DNA from: Tiliqua scincoides
Taxonomy: Eukaryota; Chordata; Lepidosauria; Squamata; Scincidae
Assembly: GCF_035046505.1 (NCBI RefSeq)
Contig: NC_089827.1
Span: 18,661,353 to 18,725,352 of the forward strand
Length of the DNA stretch: 64,000 nucleotides
Reading direction: 5' to 3'
Shown: positions 11,450 through 22,531 of the stretch, piece by piece
Layout of the letters: the number at the start of each line of letters is the position of its first letter
Position numbering within the stretch: the first letter of the stretch is position 1
Position numbers and translations under genes: made by a program
The notes under the pieces: model-generated
What the model saw: the letters and a program-made list of their open reading frames with translations, nothing else
Told to the model about the DNA's origin: nothing
Databases searched by the model: none

Positions 11450-11650
11450 GGGTGCAATCCTAACCCCTTATGTCAGTGCTTTCCAGCCCTGGCATAGCGG
11501 TGCCAATGGGACGTGTGCAGCATCCTGCAGTTGGGTGGCACTCACGGAGGCCTCCTCAAAGTAAGAGAATGTTTGTTCCCTCACCTCAGAGCTGCATTGC
11601 CCTTATGTCAGTGCTGGAAAGTGCTGGCATAAGGGGTTAGGATTGCACCC
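11450..11650. mobile_element. PIF/Harbinger-like MITE, 200-bp class
   Basis: The inverted ends, GGGTGCAATCCTAACCCCTT and its complement, extend inward over about 38 bp. Three-base target sites TTA lie directly outside (11447-11449, 11651-11653). A TTA duplication with a GGG-type terminus is the PIF/Harbinger signature. The copy at 22189-22389 is about 90% identical by eye over the full length. Confidence 0.85.
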
Positions 11651-11899
11651 TTAACCTTCAGCTCACCATTGAGGCTGCAGTCCCCTTTCTAATCAGTTCT
11701 TCCCCTGCTTATGCATTGCAATTTCTTATTATAACCCTTGCTGTATGCAGTTTTTTGCAAACATCTCTATCCCTGATTCAGATATGTCTTTCAGTGTTTC
11801 ACAGAGGAAAAGAGAGCCATGCTTATAACACCCTTGTTCTCAAACCAAAACTCCACATATGTGCCTCACTCCCTCCATGTTCTATATTTTATTGTTTTA

Positions 11900-12146
11900 A
11901 TGTGCCTTTGGCTATCTTATTTTGGAAGCTTGCTTTTAGTAGCTTATATTGTTATTGATTTACATTCTATTCTCTGCTGCTTAGGTGATTTATGGGATAT
12001 GTGCTTTGGAATGTTATTGATTGCTACTTTTACTGTTATGTATTTTATGGTGTTTTATGATGATTGGGTTGAATTGAATATGAATTTGGTAGCCACCTTG
12101 AGCTCTGGAAAGGCAGGATATAAATATTTTAATAAAGAAAGAAATA
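11900..12146 (+). mobile_element. L2-clade LINE 3' end
   Basis: A T-rich 3'UTR is followed by GCCACCTTGAGCTCTGG and GGCAGGATATAAATATTTT, then AATAAAG. This is the conserved stem-loop end of reptile L2-clade LINEs. It is strongly 5'-truncated. Confidence 0.65.
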
Positions 12147-12249
12147 TTGTTAAGGCTTTTGTAGATGGTAATTTACCCTGCAATAATCAGTCTTCCTCTG
12201 TTTTAAAACTCAAAGGCAAATATTCTTTTGCTTAGGGAAATACTAGGAA

Positions 12250-12612
12250 AATATCAGTGTCCTATAACGGCCCGCAGTATACATGGGTTCAGTACCTGCA
12301 GATTTGAATTTCCGTGGGTTCTGAATCTGCAGGGTGGGCCAACTGTATCCCTCAGAATCCAACCAGAACTTACCAACCAGAACTTAACAACCAGTTCTGG
12401 TAAGGTCTGGAGGCCCTTCTGATTGCTTCTGAGGGCCAAAAAGAACAACTGCTGGCTTTTCAGCTGAAAACCAGAAAAAGTCCCTTTCAGAATGACCTCC
12501 GGACCCAAACTGAGCACACTTCCGATCAGTGTGGCTTGAAACCCACAAAATCAGTGGACTCCAACATCTGTGGATTTTGGTATCTGCAGGGGTTCTGGGA
12601 ATGAAACCAAGC
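12250..12612. mobile_element. Tigger-like MITE, degraded
   Basis: The left part has CAGTATACATGGGTTCAGT and CCGTGGGTTCTGAATCTGCA. The right part has CATCTGTGGATTTTGGTATC and TGCAGGGGTTCTGGGAATGA. These match the TATC-CGTGG-type ends of the elements at 7811 and 26555. Outer termini are eroded. Confidence 0.55.
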
Positions 12613-13560
12613 AGGAACGTGGGCTATTAGCAGTGCCATTATGACTACGATTCACACCCTGCCCTCCCCCAGCATGACTTCTGGTTGCCATGATCTTCCT
12701 CCTTTCTGCCCCATTACTCCCCCCACCCAACGCAAACCTCCCATGCCAGCTTTCCACTGCCAGAGAATCCAGGAGAGCCACTGCCACACATCCGGTGCTG
12801 TGTCCTACCTACATCATCCTACCTGACATGGAGCTTGACCGATTTATTTTACATGAAGCTCTTGGAACACTTGAAATGCACCAGGTGACTGCTAAGGAAG
12901 AAGATGCTTCGTATACAACTTGCAAATTATTTCCTGCCTGAAGGTGTTTGGGGGCTTGGGAATATTTTTTTCCCCCCAGGGTGTGAAGTGGCCCCTCTTT
13001 GGTTTGTTTAGGTGGGCTTATAGAGCATTGTACCAAGATGGCAACAACATGATAGAATAAATCTTGTTTAACGCAGCAACTCTTGGGAGAGAAGACGACA
13101 CACACGTCATGCCTTCCAAATTGGTAAGACATAAAGCTGTTCCAGATGATAAAGGATGTCCGTGGCTTTCATTACCGCTTGATCATAACCGCTTTGCCAG
13201 TTGGTGCAGCTCACAACGAATGCTGCTTTTATCTTCTCTGTCATTTTGAGTAGTTCCTGTAAGTACAGCTCACTTTCCATAATCATTGATCCTGTGTTTC
13301 TATAGTTACGGCAGAGGCAAACCTTCTCAATGTACTTGTTTGTTTGTGTGACATTTTATTGAGATGACGACGTTTTCTACTATTGTAAAACTTTTACTCA
13401 ATTCATTTTGTCCCTTACTGGTGAAAGGATAGAGAGCATGGCCATAAAATACCAGGCGCTCATGCCACTGGAATGAATGGGAGTTGCATAAGAGCATAAT
13501 TCATGTGCGCAAGAGATCCATGTGGACTGGGCTCATCTCCTGTGTGTTCACATTGTAGAT
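12613..13560. other. Intergenic, nothing recognised
   Basis: No gene or repeat that I can support. Confidence 0.4.
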
Positions 13561-13562
13561 AC

Positions 13563-14037
13563 GCTGCCCAATCCTAAATAGTGTGCACCTGCTTACCACT
13601 GGCACACATTGTCACAAACGTGCCGTAAGACACGTTTGTGGGCCCTACTGCCCAGCGAGAACCAGTGCTAGCCCAGTGCTGGCTGATGCTGGGCTAGTAC
13701 TGGGTGGCCTAAAGAGCTCCACCACTCAGTGATCACGCAGACCGCTGAGCAGCCGTGAAGTAAGTAGGGGCGAGAGGTGGGGAGGAAGTGTTCCGAGGAG
13801 GGGGGAAGCGGGTGGAAAGGTGGCGTTCCAGGTAGAGGGGAGGCGGGGAGATCCACCAGATCCAGAGCCTCCACCAAACTTTTGGCTGGTGGAGAATCGA
13901 GTAGCCCATTGCATGGCTACTTGCTGTACCTGGGGGGAAGGGGAGGAAAGTCCCCTTCTCCCGAGGAGCCAGCAGCAGCTACCCGGAGCATTTTCTGTGT
14001 CACTGCAGCCCCGCACCCTGGGCAGCTCAGGATTGGG
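13563..14037. mobile_element. PIF/Harbinger-like MITE, ~500-bp class
   Basis: It starts GCTGCCCAATCCTAAAT and ends CTCAGGATTGGG, then TTA. The GC-rich non-coding interior includes TGCCGTAAGACACG, comparable with the elements at 56486 and 16121. A second MITE abuts it after the TTA. Confidence 0.65.
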
Positions 14038-14096
14038 TTATTAGGCTGCAATTCTATCCACACTTATCTAGAAGTAGGCCACATTGACTACACTGG

Positions 14097-14097
14097 A

Positions 14098-14129
<32 letters not shown>

Positions 14130-14132
14130 TTC

Positions 14133-14189
<57 letters not shown>
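14097..14189 (+). repeat. (TTC)n(TTA)n microsatellite
   Basis: About 10 TTC units run into about 20 TTA units. It sits at the 3'-tail side of the minus-strand L2-like fragment at 14190-14356, so it probably grew from that element's tail. The poly-S/Y/N reading frames here are artefacts. Confidence 0.95.
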
Positions 14190-14191
<2 letters not shown>

Positions 14192-14356
14192 AGTATTTAT
14201 ATACCGCTTTTCAACTAAAAGTTCACAAAGCGGTTTACAGAGAAAAATCAAATAACTAAGTGGCTCCCTGTCCCAAAAGGGCTCACAATCTAAAAAGATG
14301 CAAATGAATACCAGCAGACAGCCACCAGAACAGACACTGCTGGGGTGAGATGGGCC
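14190..14356 (-). mobile_element. L2-like LINE 3' end
   Basis: On the minus strand it reads GATTGTGAGCCCTTTTGGGA, then TCTGTAAACCGCTTTGTGAA, then GAAAAGCGGTATATAAATAC. The same tail family occurs at 43750-43825 and 48330-48495. Confidence 0.75.
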
Positions 14357-14410
14357 AGTTACTTACTTACTTCTGAGTAGACTTGCATAGGATTGGGCTC
14401 TTAATCCACA

Positions 14411-14872
14411 CAGTGGCATCACTGGTGGTGTAGAAAGGGTGCAGACCACAATAGGTGACACTCGCATGGGGGGGGGTGTGTGTGAATAATTCTATCATGT
14501 ATTCAATGCGTAATTTAATACAGAATGCAATGAAACCAACCGTGTCAAAATATCTGTATTCTATCAAAAGTTATAGCCAAATAACCAGAAAAACAAAACA
14601 CAACTGCCGTATGTAACAGAAAGTGGATTTTCTTAACTCAAAACTGACCAATGAGACTCATTGTTCTGAGAGCCAATGAGGTGTTGTTATGATGCAGCAG
14701 GGAACCAATAAGGAGTTAGTATGAGTCAGCTCTCATTTCCATGTATTAGAGCTAATTCTAGAACTCTTATTCAGTTATGTGAGTGTCATCAAGTTGGCCA
14801 ATGGTTGTTTTTTTTTTTGGGGGGGGGGGGGGGACTGATTTGTTGGGTGACCTGTACTGTTATACATTAAGC

Positions 14873-14903
<31 letters not shown>

Positions 14904-14941
14904 AGTTAATGAGGGTTACACCAACCCTAGCGATGCCACTG
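14411..14941. mobile_element. hAT-like element (~530 bp)
   Basis: The left end is CAGTGGCATCACTGGTGG and the right end is CCTAGCGATGCCACTG. It shares an internal stretch (GTTATAGCCAA and neighbours) with 27484-27841. It contains a T-run/G-run near 14808-14833 and an (AAAT)n tract. No clear 8-bp duplication remains. Confidence 0.65.
14872..14904 (+). repeat. (AAAT)n microsatellite
   Basis: About eight TAAA units inside the hAT-like element. Confidence 0.9.
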
Positions 14942-16120
14942 CATTTTGGCTGTGCGTTTTGATATTGTAATTTATTCTGTATGGCCTTTCAGAAGTTCCA
15001 CCTCTGAGCTCTGATTGAATACCCCAGCCTAGAAGGTGGGATTAGGCCATGTTAAGGACCTTTCCATGCAGGGGTGGCACCATTGGTTGGACAGGTTGGG
15101 CCCCGGCCAAGGGTGAAGACCCATCAGAGGCCCCACCTGGTTTAGCCATTCTCATTGGTACTGAAACCTCAGTAGCAGTGGGCCATGACAGGGTGAGTGG
15201 GGACATCATGGCAGCCCATGCAGTGCTGAGCTCTGGGGCCCCTGGTGATATAGCACTGGCATTGCTTCCCAGAACCATGTCGGTTAGATAAGTATGCCCT
15301 GGAAAAGAATTTCAAAGCCTCCCTTAAATTGCAGCAAACTTTATCCAAAGCAAGAAGCAATCCCAATTGTATTTGGGATGCCTCTTTCCCCCTCTTGGGA
15401 TGTAGAGCAGGGATGCAACATGAGAAGATGGCCCTGTCAACAGGTGCTTCTGGGCAGTGATATATCTTCCACCTTACTATTGAATGTTTGTCAGCCCAGG
15501 AAAAACAGACGCTGGATTTTCAACATTCCATCACACCCAGACCATGGATCATTTATTAATATTCTCCTGTTTCTCATTGCAAGATGTAAAGCTCTCATCA
15601 CGCTCTGTCGTTGAATAATTCTGAAACCCAGATTACTTCTGGGAACCGACGATGACATTCTAGCAGCATTATATATGACCCCTTCCTGAGGGGGGTTTAT
15701 TGTGGCATCAAAAAAAGCCCTTATATTCTGGCCATATGAGATAAGAAATAAACATCAACAAGCAAATAACCCTTCTAGTTCTCCATTATCTCTTGGGGAC
15801 TAGATAAAAATAATAGCCATGGGCAGAAAAGAAAATCAGGGTATCCAAATAAATCAAAAAAGGCAGTCATTCTAAGACATTCTCAAAACACAAACCATCT
15901 GTTATTTCTCTGAAATCTGCCGTACCTTTGCTCAGGAGCAATATTTTTTTTATTATTCCAACAAATTAGTATGGCAGTTCAGGAATCTAGAGCATATCAG
16001 TTCTCTGTCTGTCCCATTTACATCAATGGAGTTGCTTCAAGCTTGTGTACAGAATAGCTTCTTGCCTGGTATCATCGTGATGAGTTTCAGGCTAGTGACA
16101 TACATCCCAATTCTAACTAA
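14942..16120. other. Intergenic, nothing recognised
   Basis: No gene or named repeat. There is a moderately GC-rich patch at 15050-15290. Confidence 0.35.
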
Positions 16121-17025
16121 GGGCCCAATCCTATGGTGCCCAGCGCCTGTGGTACACTCATATCACCAGTGCTGAGTGTCGTGAAAGTGCCATAAAGCAC
16201 TTTCCCACTGGTGCTATGCACGCACCACCAGCAATGAGACCGCTGGGCCTCAGTACCAAGAAGACTCAGCGCTGGAGTGGCTGGGGATAAGTGTTGCTGC
16301 CAGTCAGCAGTGAGGCTCTGTGGGGTGGGGAGAGGCAGGAGAGGGGTGGAGGGAGGGTGGGCGGAAGGAGGAAAGGATCAGGCTGGGAGGGGGGCAGAGA
16401 CAGTGGCAATCTGCGGCCCAATCCTATGCTCCCTCCCTGGCCAGGAAGCCCTATAAGGGCTTCCTTGGTTCTGTGCCCACTCAATAGTGGGCACAGCTTC
16501 GAGAAGACACATTGGGGCTGCAGTGCTGTTACTCAGGGTAGGGGAACAAATCCTCCCTTCCCCCTGAGGAGTCTCCAGCAGCTCCCCTGGCCCCATTGGA
16601 TACAGTGGTGGCCATTTTGGAGCTGCTGTTCCTCTGGGCAACAGGGCAGCATTTGGCTGTGCACCCGCTCACACTGATGCAGAAGTGCCAGTGTGGGCTA
16701 TGCTGCATCTCATGGGGGGATTTTGGCTGCTGGTGGTCTTCTCAGGATAAGGGGACAATTGTCCCCTTGCCCTGGGGTAAACCCCAGCAGCTGAGACTTA
16801 CACCCAGCAGTTGAGACCTTCATCTCAGACCTACACCAGTGATTTTTTTTTTTTTTGACACAAGTCCTTGTTGAGCCATGTCAGTGGATCAGGTCTAGAA
16901 AGGGGGATATAATACTGTGCATGCTGGTGCCACTGATCCTGTCCCCTCCTGGGCTTGATCTGCTCACCTCTGCCCCTGTCACTACCCTCCTCCACCCCAT
17001 TTTACCCCTCCCCACCTTCTGTATG
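16121..17025. mobile_element. Composite of PIF-like long MITE fragments
   Basis: Two left termini GGGCCCAATCCTATGG (16121) and GCGGCCCAATCCTATGCT (16409) are followed by GC-rich non-coding sequence. The part 16720-17000 matches the element at 21300-21779 (shared TTTTGGCTGCTGG, GGTAAACCCCAGCAG and CAAGTCCTTGTTGA). Right termini are not recognisable, so this is at least two overlapping or nested fragments. Confidence 0.5.
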
Positions 17026-17027
17026 GG

Positions 17028-17720
17028 AATCATGGACGATCTTGAGAGGATGTGGTGTCAGCAATGGCGCTTTGCTCTGATGAATCTGGGGAACACCTGG
17101 TTAAGGCCTGGGCTTTCAGCAGAGGGTGTGCTGCACAGCTGCAGCCACTAGAGGCAAAGAGGTCTTCAGGGATATAGGCAGCACCTGATGCAGGGAGACT
17201 TGGTGGGTTGTAGATGGAAAGAAACTGGAGAGGGGACTTGCTGGCTAAATGGACTGACTTTTTGGATAACTGGCCTGTTGACTCATGGACTGACTCACAA
17301 CACTGCTTATCAGATTGACTCTCTGGCTAACTGACTTTCTGGCACACTAACTTATGGACTGGAGAACAAACAACTTCCTGGCATACCAGCTCATGGACTG
17401 GTGGACAAACATGGCATCCTGACTGATAGACTGGAGGATGGACAATGAACTGGTGCACTGACTGATGGACTAACTAATGGACTAATCAAACAGAGATTGC
17501 TGAGTGGTGTTGAGATGAGATGGTGTGCTGTACCTGAAAGGACTGCTGTTTGGAGAACTGGGAGGAGGGACTCTGCAGACTTACAGGCAAGCTACCTACT
17601 AGTCTCCTTCCTACTGGTGCTGGGGTTCAGCATTTGGGGTATATGCTGCTTGAACTAATCAGCTTGAAGGGGCATAAGTTCTCTAGGCCAAGGATAGAAC
17701 AGGAGTTTGGCAAAACACCT
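17028..17720 (-). repeat. Unclassified dispersed repeat 'GTCC/CAGT', copy 2 (fullest)
   Basis: This is the minus-strand copy, uninterrupted, about 690 bp. The middle 250 bp is an irregular array of GGACTGACTG-like units. The ends match copy 1 (4936-5885), and one end matches copy 3 (25835-26090). No coding frame, inverted ends or A-tail. Confidence 0.7.
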
Positions 17721-17724
17721 TCCC

Positions 17725-18483
17725 CCCCCCCTGCCCCTATGCTAGACTTATGTGTTTCTATGGGCATCCCTGCACAGAGCTTAAGTGCTGGTCTTCCCAT
17801 CTGCATGGCTGAAAAGTGTACAAAGGTGTTTTATGGTACTCCTGCAACAATGTGCATCAGCAAAGCACATGCTTCACCAGTTATTGTTCCATTTTTTCAG
17901 TGTTTGTTTTGCAAAGCTGAACTATTCTTCAGAAAGTAGTTTGGTTAGTTCATGTTGACTCTTCTTTAAGGCCATAATGCAAATAGAATGAGCTTTAAAA
18001 TTTAACCAACTAAAACCATTTAGGTCTAGGAGATCCCACTTAGCACTGGAGTCGTATGTCAGAGAATACCTGCGCAGTACTATTTTAAACTCCATAGGCC
18101 ATGACGCTGTTCAGATGCTAATCGGGATGCATCTAGGAGGTAATGAAGTATTTATCTTTTTCTTTTTTTGTAACCCCCTTTGCTTCCAAGAGGAGATCCA
18201 CCTGCTTTTTAAAAGCTGCATGTCAGGGAAACTGCAAATGGGAGGCCCCACAGCTGAAGATGGCTGGGGTAAAGGATTTCACTTGACATGTCCCCGTGTG
18301 CTTCAAGAGAGCTATATAAGGAGGGTGCAGGCAGAGAAATGGCTGGAGGGTGAAAAAACCTATGTACTACAGGAGACTCACTTGCCCAAGTATCCCTTAA
18401 GGAATGGGTTTTCCTGGGGTGGTGGGTGTTTAAAATGATCATAGATAGATAATTGGGTGACTTTGCTCCATTATAGTCTAATG
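17725..18483. other. Intergenic, nothing recognised
   Basis: No gene or repeat that I can support. Confidence 0.35.
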
Positions 18484-18836
18484 CAGCATTTCCCAAACTG
18501 TGGGTCACGACCTCATTTTTGGTGGGTCACAAGCCTACTGAAGCCAGGACACTGCAAGGTTAAGTGGCAGATGACCTGCAAGTCTCTTCCGATTTGCATG
18601 CATGCGCATGTGCCCTATATCGTTGGCCTTGTTGCACTACATTTCCAAGTGTGGGTGTTTCGCACCGGTGGGTTGGGACACACACTTTGGGGAGCACAGT
18701 CAATGACACAGGGCACATGCGTGACCTAGAGGTGACTTCCTGGTTGTCTGCCATTTTACCTTGCGGTGTCCTGGCCTCAGCAGGCCCCGTATCCACATGC
18801 AGTGGGTCTCCAAGGTTAGGAGTTTGGGAATCCCTG
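18484..18836. mobile_element. hAT foldback MITE with TSD
   Basis: The ends are CAGCATTTCCCAAACTG and GTTTGGGAATCCCTG. The duplication is GTCTAATG/GTCTATTG (7 of 8; 18476-18483, 18837-18844). The inner parts are also inverted copies: CTGAAGCCAGGACACTGCAA on the left pairs with the complement of TTGCGGTGTCCTGGCCTCAG on the right. Nearly the whole 353 bp therefore forms a hairpin. Confidence 0.85.
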
Positions 18837-18974
18837 GTCTATTGGCAATGCTTCTCTCTCCTGCAGGCATATCTTCTGTTGAAAGCAATGGGAAATGTAA
18901 ATGAATAGGAGCTATGGAAACAAATGAAACAGTAACAGAAAAAGTGAGAGTCCCATGAATGAGCTTTTCTAGCA

Positions 18975-19110
18975 ACTGTTACCCTACACATGCCAGATCT
19001 GAGAAGCTAAGCAGGGTCAGGCCTGGTTAGTACTTGGATGGGAGACTGCCTGGAAATACCAGGCGCTGTAGGCTTATACCATAGTCTTTCAAGACTGAAG
19101 GTTGCCAACC
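18975..19110 (+). mobile_element. 5S-rRNA-derived SINE, copy A
   Basis: It matches 5S rRNA (GAAGCTAAGCAGGGTCAGG, CCTGGTTAGTACTTGGATGG), including the internal pol III promoter boxes A and C. This is followed by a non-5S tail, ACCATAGTCTTTCAAGACTG then AAGGTTGCCAACC. It has a short deletion near 18996-19001. The tail equals the 3' end of the LINE at 57372-57719. Confidence 0.92.
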
Positions 19111-21203
19111 ATAACAAAAACGGAGAGAGTGATGAAATGAATGCATTTTTCTGGCCTGTCCTTTTGCAATATTAGAATTTGTCCTTATCACCTAATCACT
19201 AGCAATATAGAATGCCATCAAATCATGGCACTCCCCACAAGTCCCTGAGAAGCGCTTATCTCAACATGTTGCTCTCATGTACACTTTGATCACAATAATT
19301 TTTGCCTAAATGCTGAAATACAAAGGACATACTGGCAGGACTGTGATGCATTTCTAAAGGGTTTCTTGTGCGGCAGTTTCTGGCGTGATGAATTTCCCAA
19401 GGTGTGAAAAGCCCACTGTAATGTCAGCACAGGAAATTCTATTTTTAGTGACACAGCCACACTGCTGGAGATAGGAATGAGCCGCAGAAGCATGGCGAGA
19501 GCTTCGCTGGCCTTCTGATTGCTCACCAGTGGGATGCCAAGTGGTGCCAATCAAAGACTGTGGGCTTGATGCAGCGCGAGACACAGTTTGTGACATACGA
19601 GCCGGGTCGACCCCTGCAAATAGGTCCTGCCAATTCCAGTGGGTTTGACACTTTGTGAAATACAGCCAGTGACACATTTTTTTTTAAGTGCACTCAGCCT
19701 GAATGCTAATTGAATATATTATTCTTTATTCCCATACACAGGATATTGGGATACATTACATCAGGTAGCTTCTTCTGCCTAAACCTTTTATTAAGGAGTG
19801 GGCAGGGGCATATCTTGGGTGTGGCAAGACAGGGCAGGTACTCTGAGCACCACGGGGGAAGGGGTGCCAGGCTCTAATTTCCTGGGCAGTGAGCAGTAGG
19901 GGCAGTGCCCCCACTTTTGGTGCTCTGGGTGGCCCGTGGCCTCTCCATGGGTGGCACTGGTAGATTTGCACCCCCGTTGCTTCTTGTGAAGGCAGCGAGC
20001 ACTCCCTCCTCTGGGGAGAACTGAGGAGTGACTTGTGCACCACAAGTTGTGCAAGGCAATCGCTTTGGGGTTCTCCCCAGATGAGGAGGCATTGGCAGCT
20101 TTGTGCCCCCTGTCCTTCTCCTGTGGAAATTCCCCTTCATGGAGAAACATTGTCCTACAACTTTGACAAACTACAAAAGCCCTACATCCCAGACCATGGT
20201 AAAGGGCATTATCCAAATGTCTACACTGATGGAGGAATGCATTAATATTGTCATGCGCTGAAGTTAAAAATGTTTCCTTACTTGTTTTGTGTGAAGTCGG
20301 GTAGTATTCAAACCACAGGTTTTTCTCCACATCCATTTAAGTTAAAACATTGTGGAAAGTGCTGTTTGGCTTGAAATTCTTTTTCAACTGGCCAAGTGAA
20401 CGGGGGAGCAGCTAAGCAACCCCCAAGTTGGGGGGCCAGCTCCTTGCCATTCAGTGTGGGGAGCTAGAACCGGAAACAAAACCCTGAGCTAAAATCACTG
20501 AACTGTGTCACTGCTGAATTTGAAAGAAAGCTTGAAAGAGTGTCCTTGTAAATAAACTCTGGTTTCAAGAGCATATGGTCTCTACTGCAAATATGTTCTG
20601 GCAGAGCACCAGGTTACCAGAGGGTAAATATAATTCGGGGGTTGAGAACCTTCCAGGTGAAGGTGAAGTGAACCTTGAAGTGTCCCTACTCCTTCTTGAG
20701 GAGAATGAGGTCCTGGCAACTTTGGGACTGGTGGCAGTAAAAGTACAACCAGCCTTGTTAGCAATGGTGTCTCAAGGTCCAGGGTCAAGAGACCACCACA
20801 ATTATTACAGCAGCAGCATTCTGAAGCATTAACAAATTCATTAACTCTGATTTTATGACTATGTTCCACTGGAGCTTTCTTGTGTCAGTAGAGGCTATAA
20901 TAGTGGCCTCTGATGCTGCAAACATGGGAAGCTTTATTTTAGAGATCTGACTTTCATCTTCTACACACGCACACACACAATTGCAAAAACACTTTTGATA
21001 TTAAGATAGGATAAAAGAGTTGCAAAAACATAAAAGAAGATTTTCTCCCCTCCAAAAATGAGTGAATCTAACAAAGGAAAAAAATCTCGTTGAATCACTC
21101 AAATAAGGCAAATTGTTTACTACATCAAAGCTCAGGAGAAGGCATTTGTAAGCATTCCCTTTCTTCTGGTGGTTGACAAATTGAGTTACGACGGCTGTTG
21201 AAC
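19111..21203. other. Intergenic, mostly unrecognised
   Basis: No gene seen. A loose inverted repeat at about 20008-20100 (TCTGGGGAGAAC against GTTCTCCCCAGA) may be an old foldback element. A CA run is near 20966. Confidence 0.35.
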
Positions 21204-21206
21204 TTA

Positions 21207-21296
21207 CAGTGCAGTCTTGTACATGCCTCCTTAGAAGTAAGCCCTACTGAGTTCAATGGAACTTACTCCCAGGTATGTGTGCATAGGATTGTAGCC
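21207..21296. mobile_element. 85-bp palindromic PIF-like MITE
   Basis: It starts CAGTGCAGTCTTGTACATG and ends GCATAGGATTGTAGCC. It is self-complementary around TTCAATGGAA. TTA lies on the left (21204-21206). It is the common short hairpin MITE of this window. Confidence 0.75.
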
Positions 21297-21299
21297 AAA

Positions 21300-21779
21300 C
21301 ACCCCAATCCTACATAAATCCCGATGTAGTGGCGCTGGTGTGGGGCTTACAGTTTTTCCATGGGAGATTTTTGGCTGCTGGAGTAAGGAGACACTTGAAC
21401 TCTTTCTCTGGGTAAACCCCAGCAGTCACAAGGAGTCAGCTTGGACCTGTACCAGTAAACCCAGTGGTACAAGTCCTTGTTGATCCATGAAGGCAGATCG
21501 TATTCGGTGTGGGCTAGCACTTCCAATTCTCCTGGGCCTGATCCGCTCACCCTCTGCCACATCTCTTTCCTGTTCCACCCTCTCTGCATGCCATTCATGC
21601 CTGTCCTCGCCCTTCCCTGCACTGGTCTTACCTGCTCCAGTGTGTCCCGCTGGTAGCTGCGGGAAGGCTCTTGCTTGCCTTCTGTTGCGCCTGGGCTTTG
21701 CACTGCCGCAAAGCGCTTTACGGCATATTGAGGGCAGCATGCACATTTCTCAAGCGCAGGCCCTCAATAGAATTGGGCC
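21300..21779. mobile_element. PIF/Harbinger-like MITE, ~500-bp class
   Basis: The ends are ACCCCAATCCTACATAAATC and CAATAGAATTGGGCC. The interior is GC-rich with TTTACGGCATATTG near the right end. It shares about 280 bp with 16720-17000. Confidence 0.6.
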
Positions 21780-22100
21780 ACATGTGTCTGTAGTTCAGTT
21801 AAATCCAACTTCTAGTTTTCTTTAGGAAAGTCAAGTGGTCCTTCCTATAAAAAGCACTGTAAAAATTTTGGCCTCTGGCTTCGTGATAATGAACATGCAC
21901 ACTTGCGTACCTGCCTCAGGTACTGTAAGCTCTCTCCAGCTGAATACATTAAAAGCCACACTGTCACTGAATTGGACTGGGACCGGGATATCCGAAGGAC
22001 CACTGCCATTCTTTGGGATGCGACTGTAACTCGGTGGTAGAGGCAGATTTGCATGCATTCAGGTTCTCAGTCCCTGCCTAAAACACTGGGGAGTTGGGAC

Positions 22101-22185
22101 ACAAGCCTAACCAGGTCTACTCAGAAGTAAGTCCTATTTTGTTCAATGGGGCTTACTCTCAAGAAATGTGGTTAGGATTGCAGCC
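22101..22185. mobile_element. 85-bp palindromic PIF-like MITE
   Basis: It reads ACAAGCCTAACCAGG to GGTTAGGATTGCAGCC. It is joined through a single TTA (22186-22188) to the next MITE. Confidence 0.75.
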
Positions 22186-22188
22186 TTA

Positions 22189-22389
22189 GGGTGCAATCCT
22201 AACCTCTTTTGTCAGTACTTTCCAGCACTGGCATAGCGATGCCAAGAGGACATGTGCTGCATCCTGCAGTTGGGTGACACTCACGGAGGCCTCCTCAAAG
22301 TAAGGGAATGTTTGTTCCCTTACCTCAGAGCTGCATTGCCCTGATGTCAGTGCTGGAAAGCACTGACATCAGGGGTAAGGATTGCGCCC
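22189..22389. mobile_element. PIF/Harbinger-like MITE, 200-bp class
   Basis: This is a second copy of the 11450 element, of equal length (201 bp) and about 90% identical by eye. The ends are GGGTGCAATCCTAACC and AAGGATTGCGCCC. The flanks are TTA and ATA. Confidence 0.85.
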
Positions 22390-22531
22390 ATAGTCAGTGA
22401 AGACAATATTGAACTAGATGTACCAAACCTCTGAAGCCAGGACCAACTTTACCCCATTTCTGCCTGGCCCACAGGTGTATGCATTTGGTCCCTGTTGCGT
22501 ATATGCAATGTTGGGTAGAAATGGCTTAAAC

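Larger units (their letters stand above)
14044..14400. mobile_element. 85-bp palindromic MITE split by an L2-like insertion
   Basis: The left half (14044-14099) begins GGCTGCAATTCTATCC. The right half (about 14357-14400) ends GCATAGGATTGGGCTC. TTA lies on both outer sides (14041-14043 and 14401-14403). The two halves rejoin around GGAACTT/ACTTACTTC, as in the intact copies at 21207 and 48837. The intervening DNA is a minus-strand L2-like 3' end with a long TTA/TTC tail. Confidence 0.8.

Noticed and set aside
11716-12235. Hydrophobic membrane-protein-like frame
   Set aside because: T-rich 3'UTR of an L2-clade LINE gives Phe/Leu-rich translations. It ends in the L2 tail.
14054-14251. Open frames made of poly-Asn/Lys or poly-Ser/Tyr
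   Set aside because: They are translations of the TTC/TTA microsatellite and the L2-like tail next to it.
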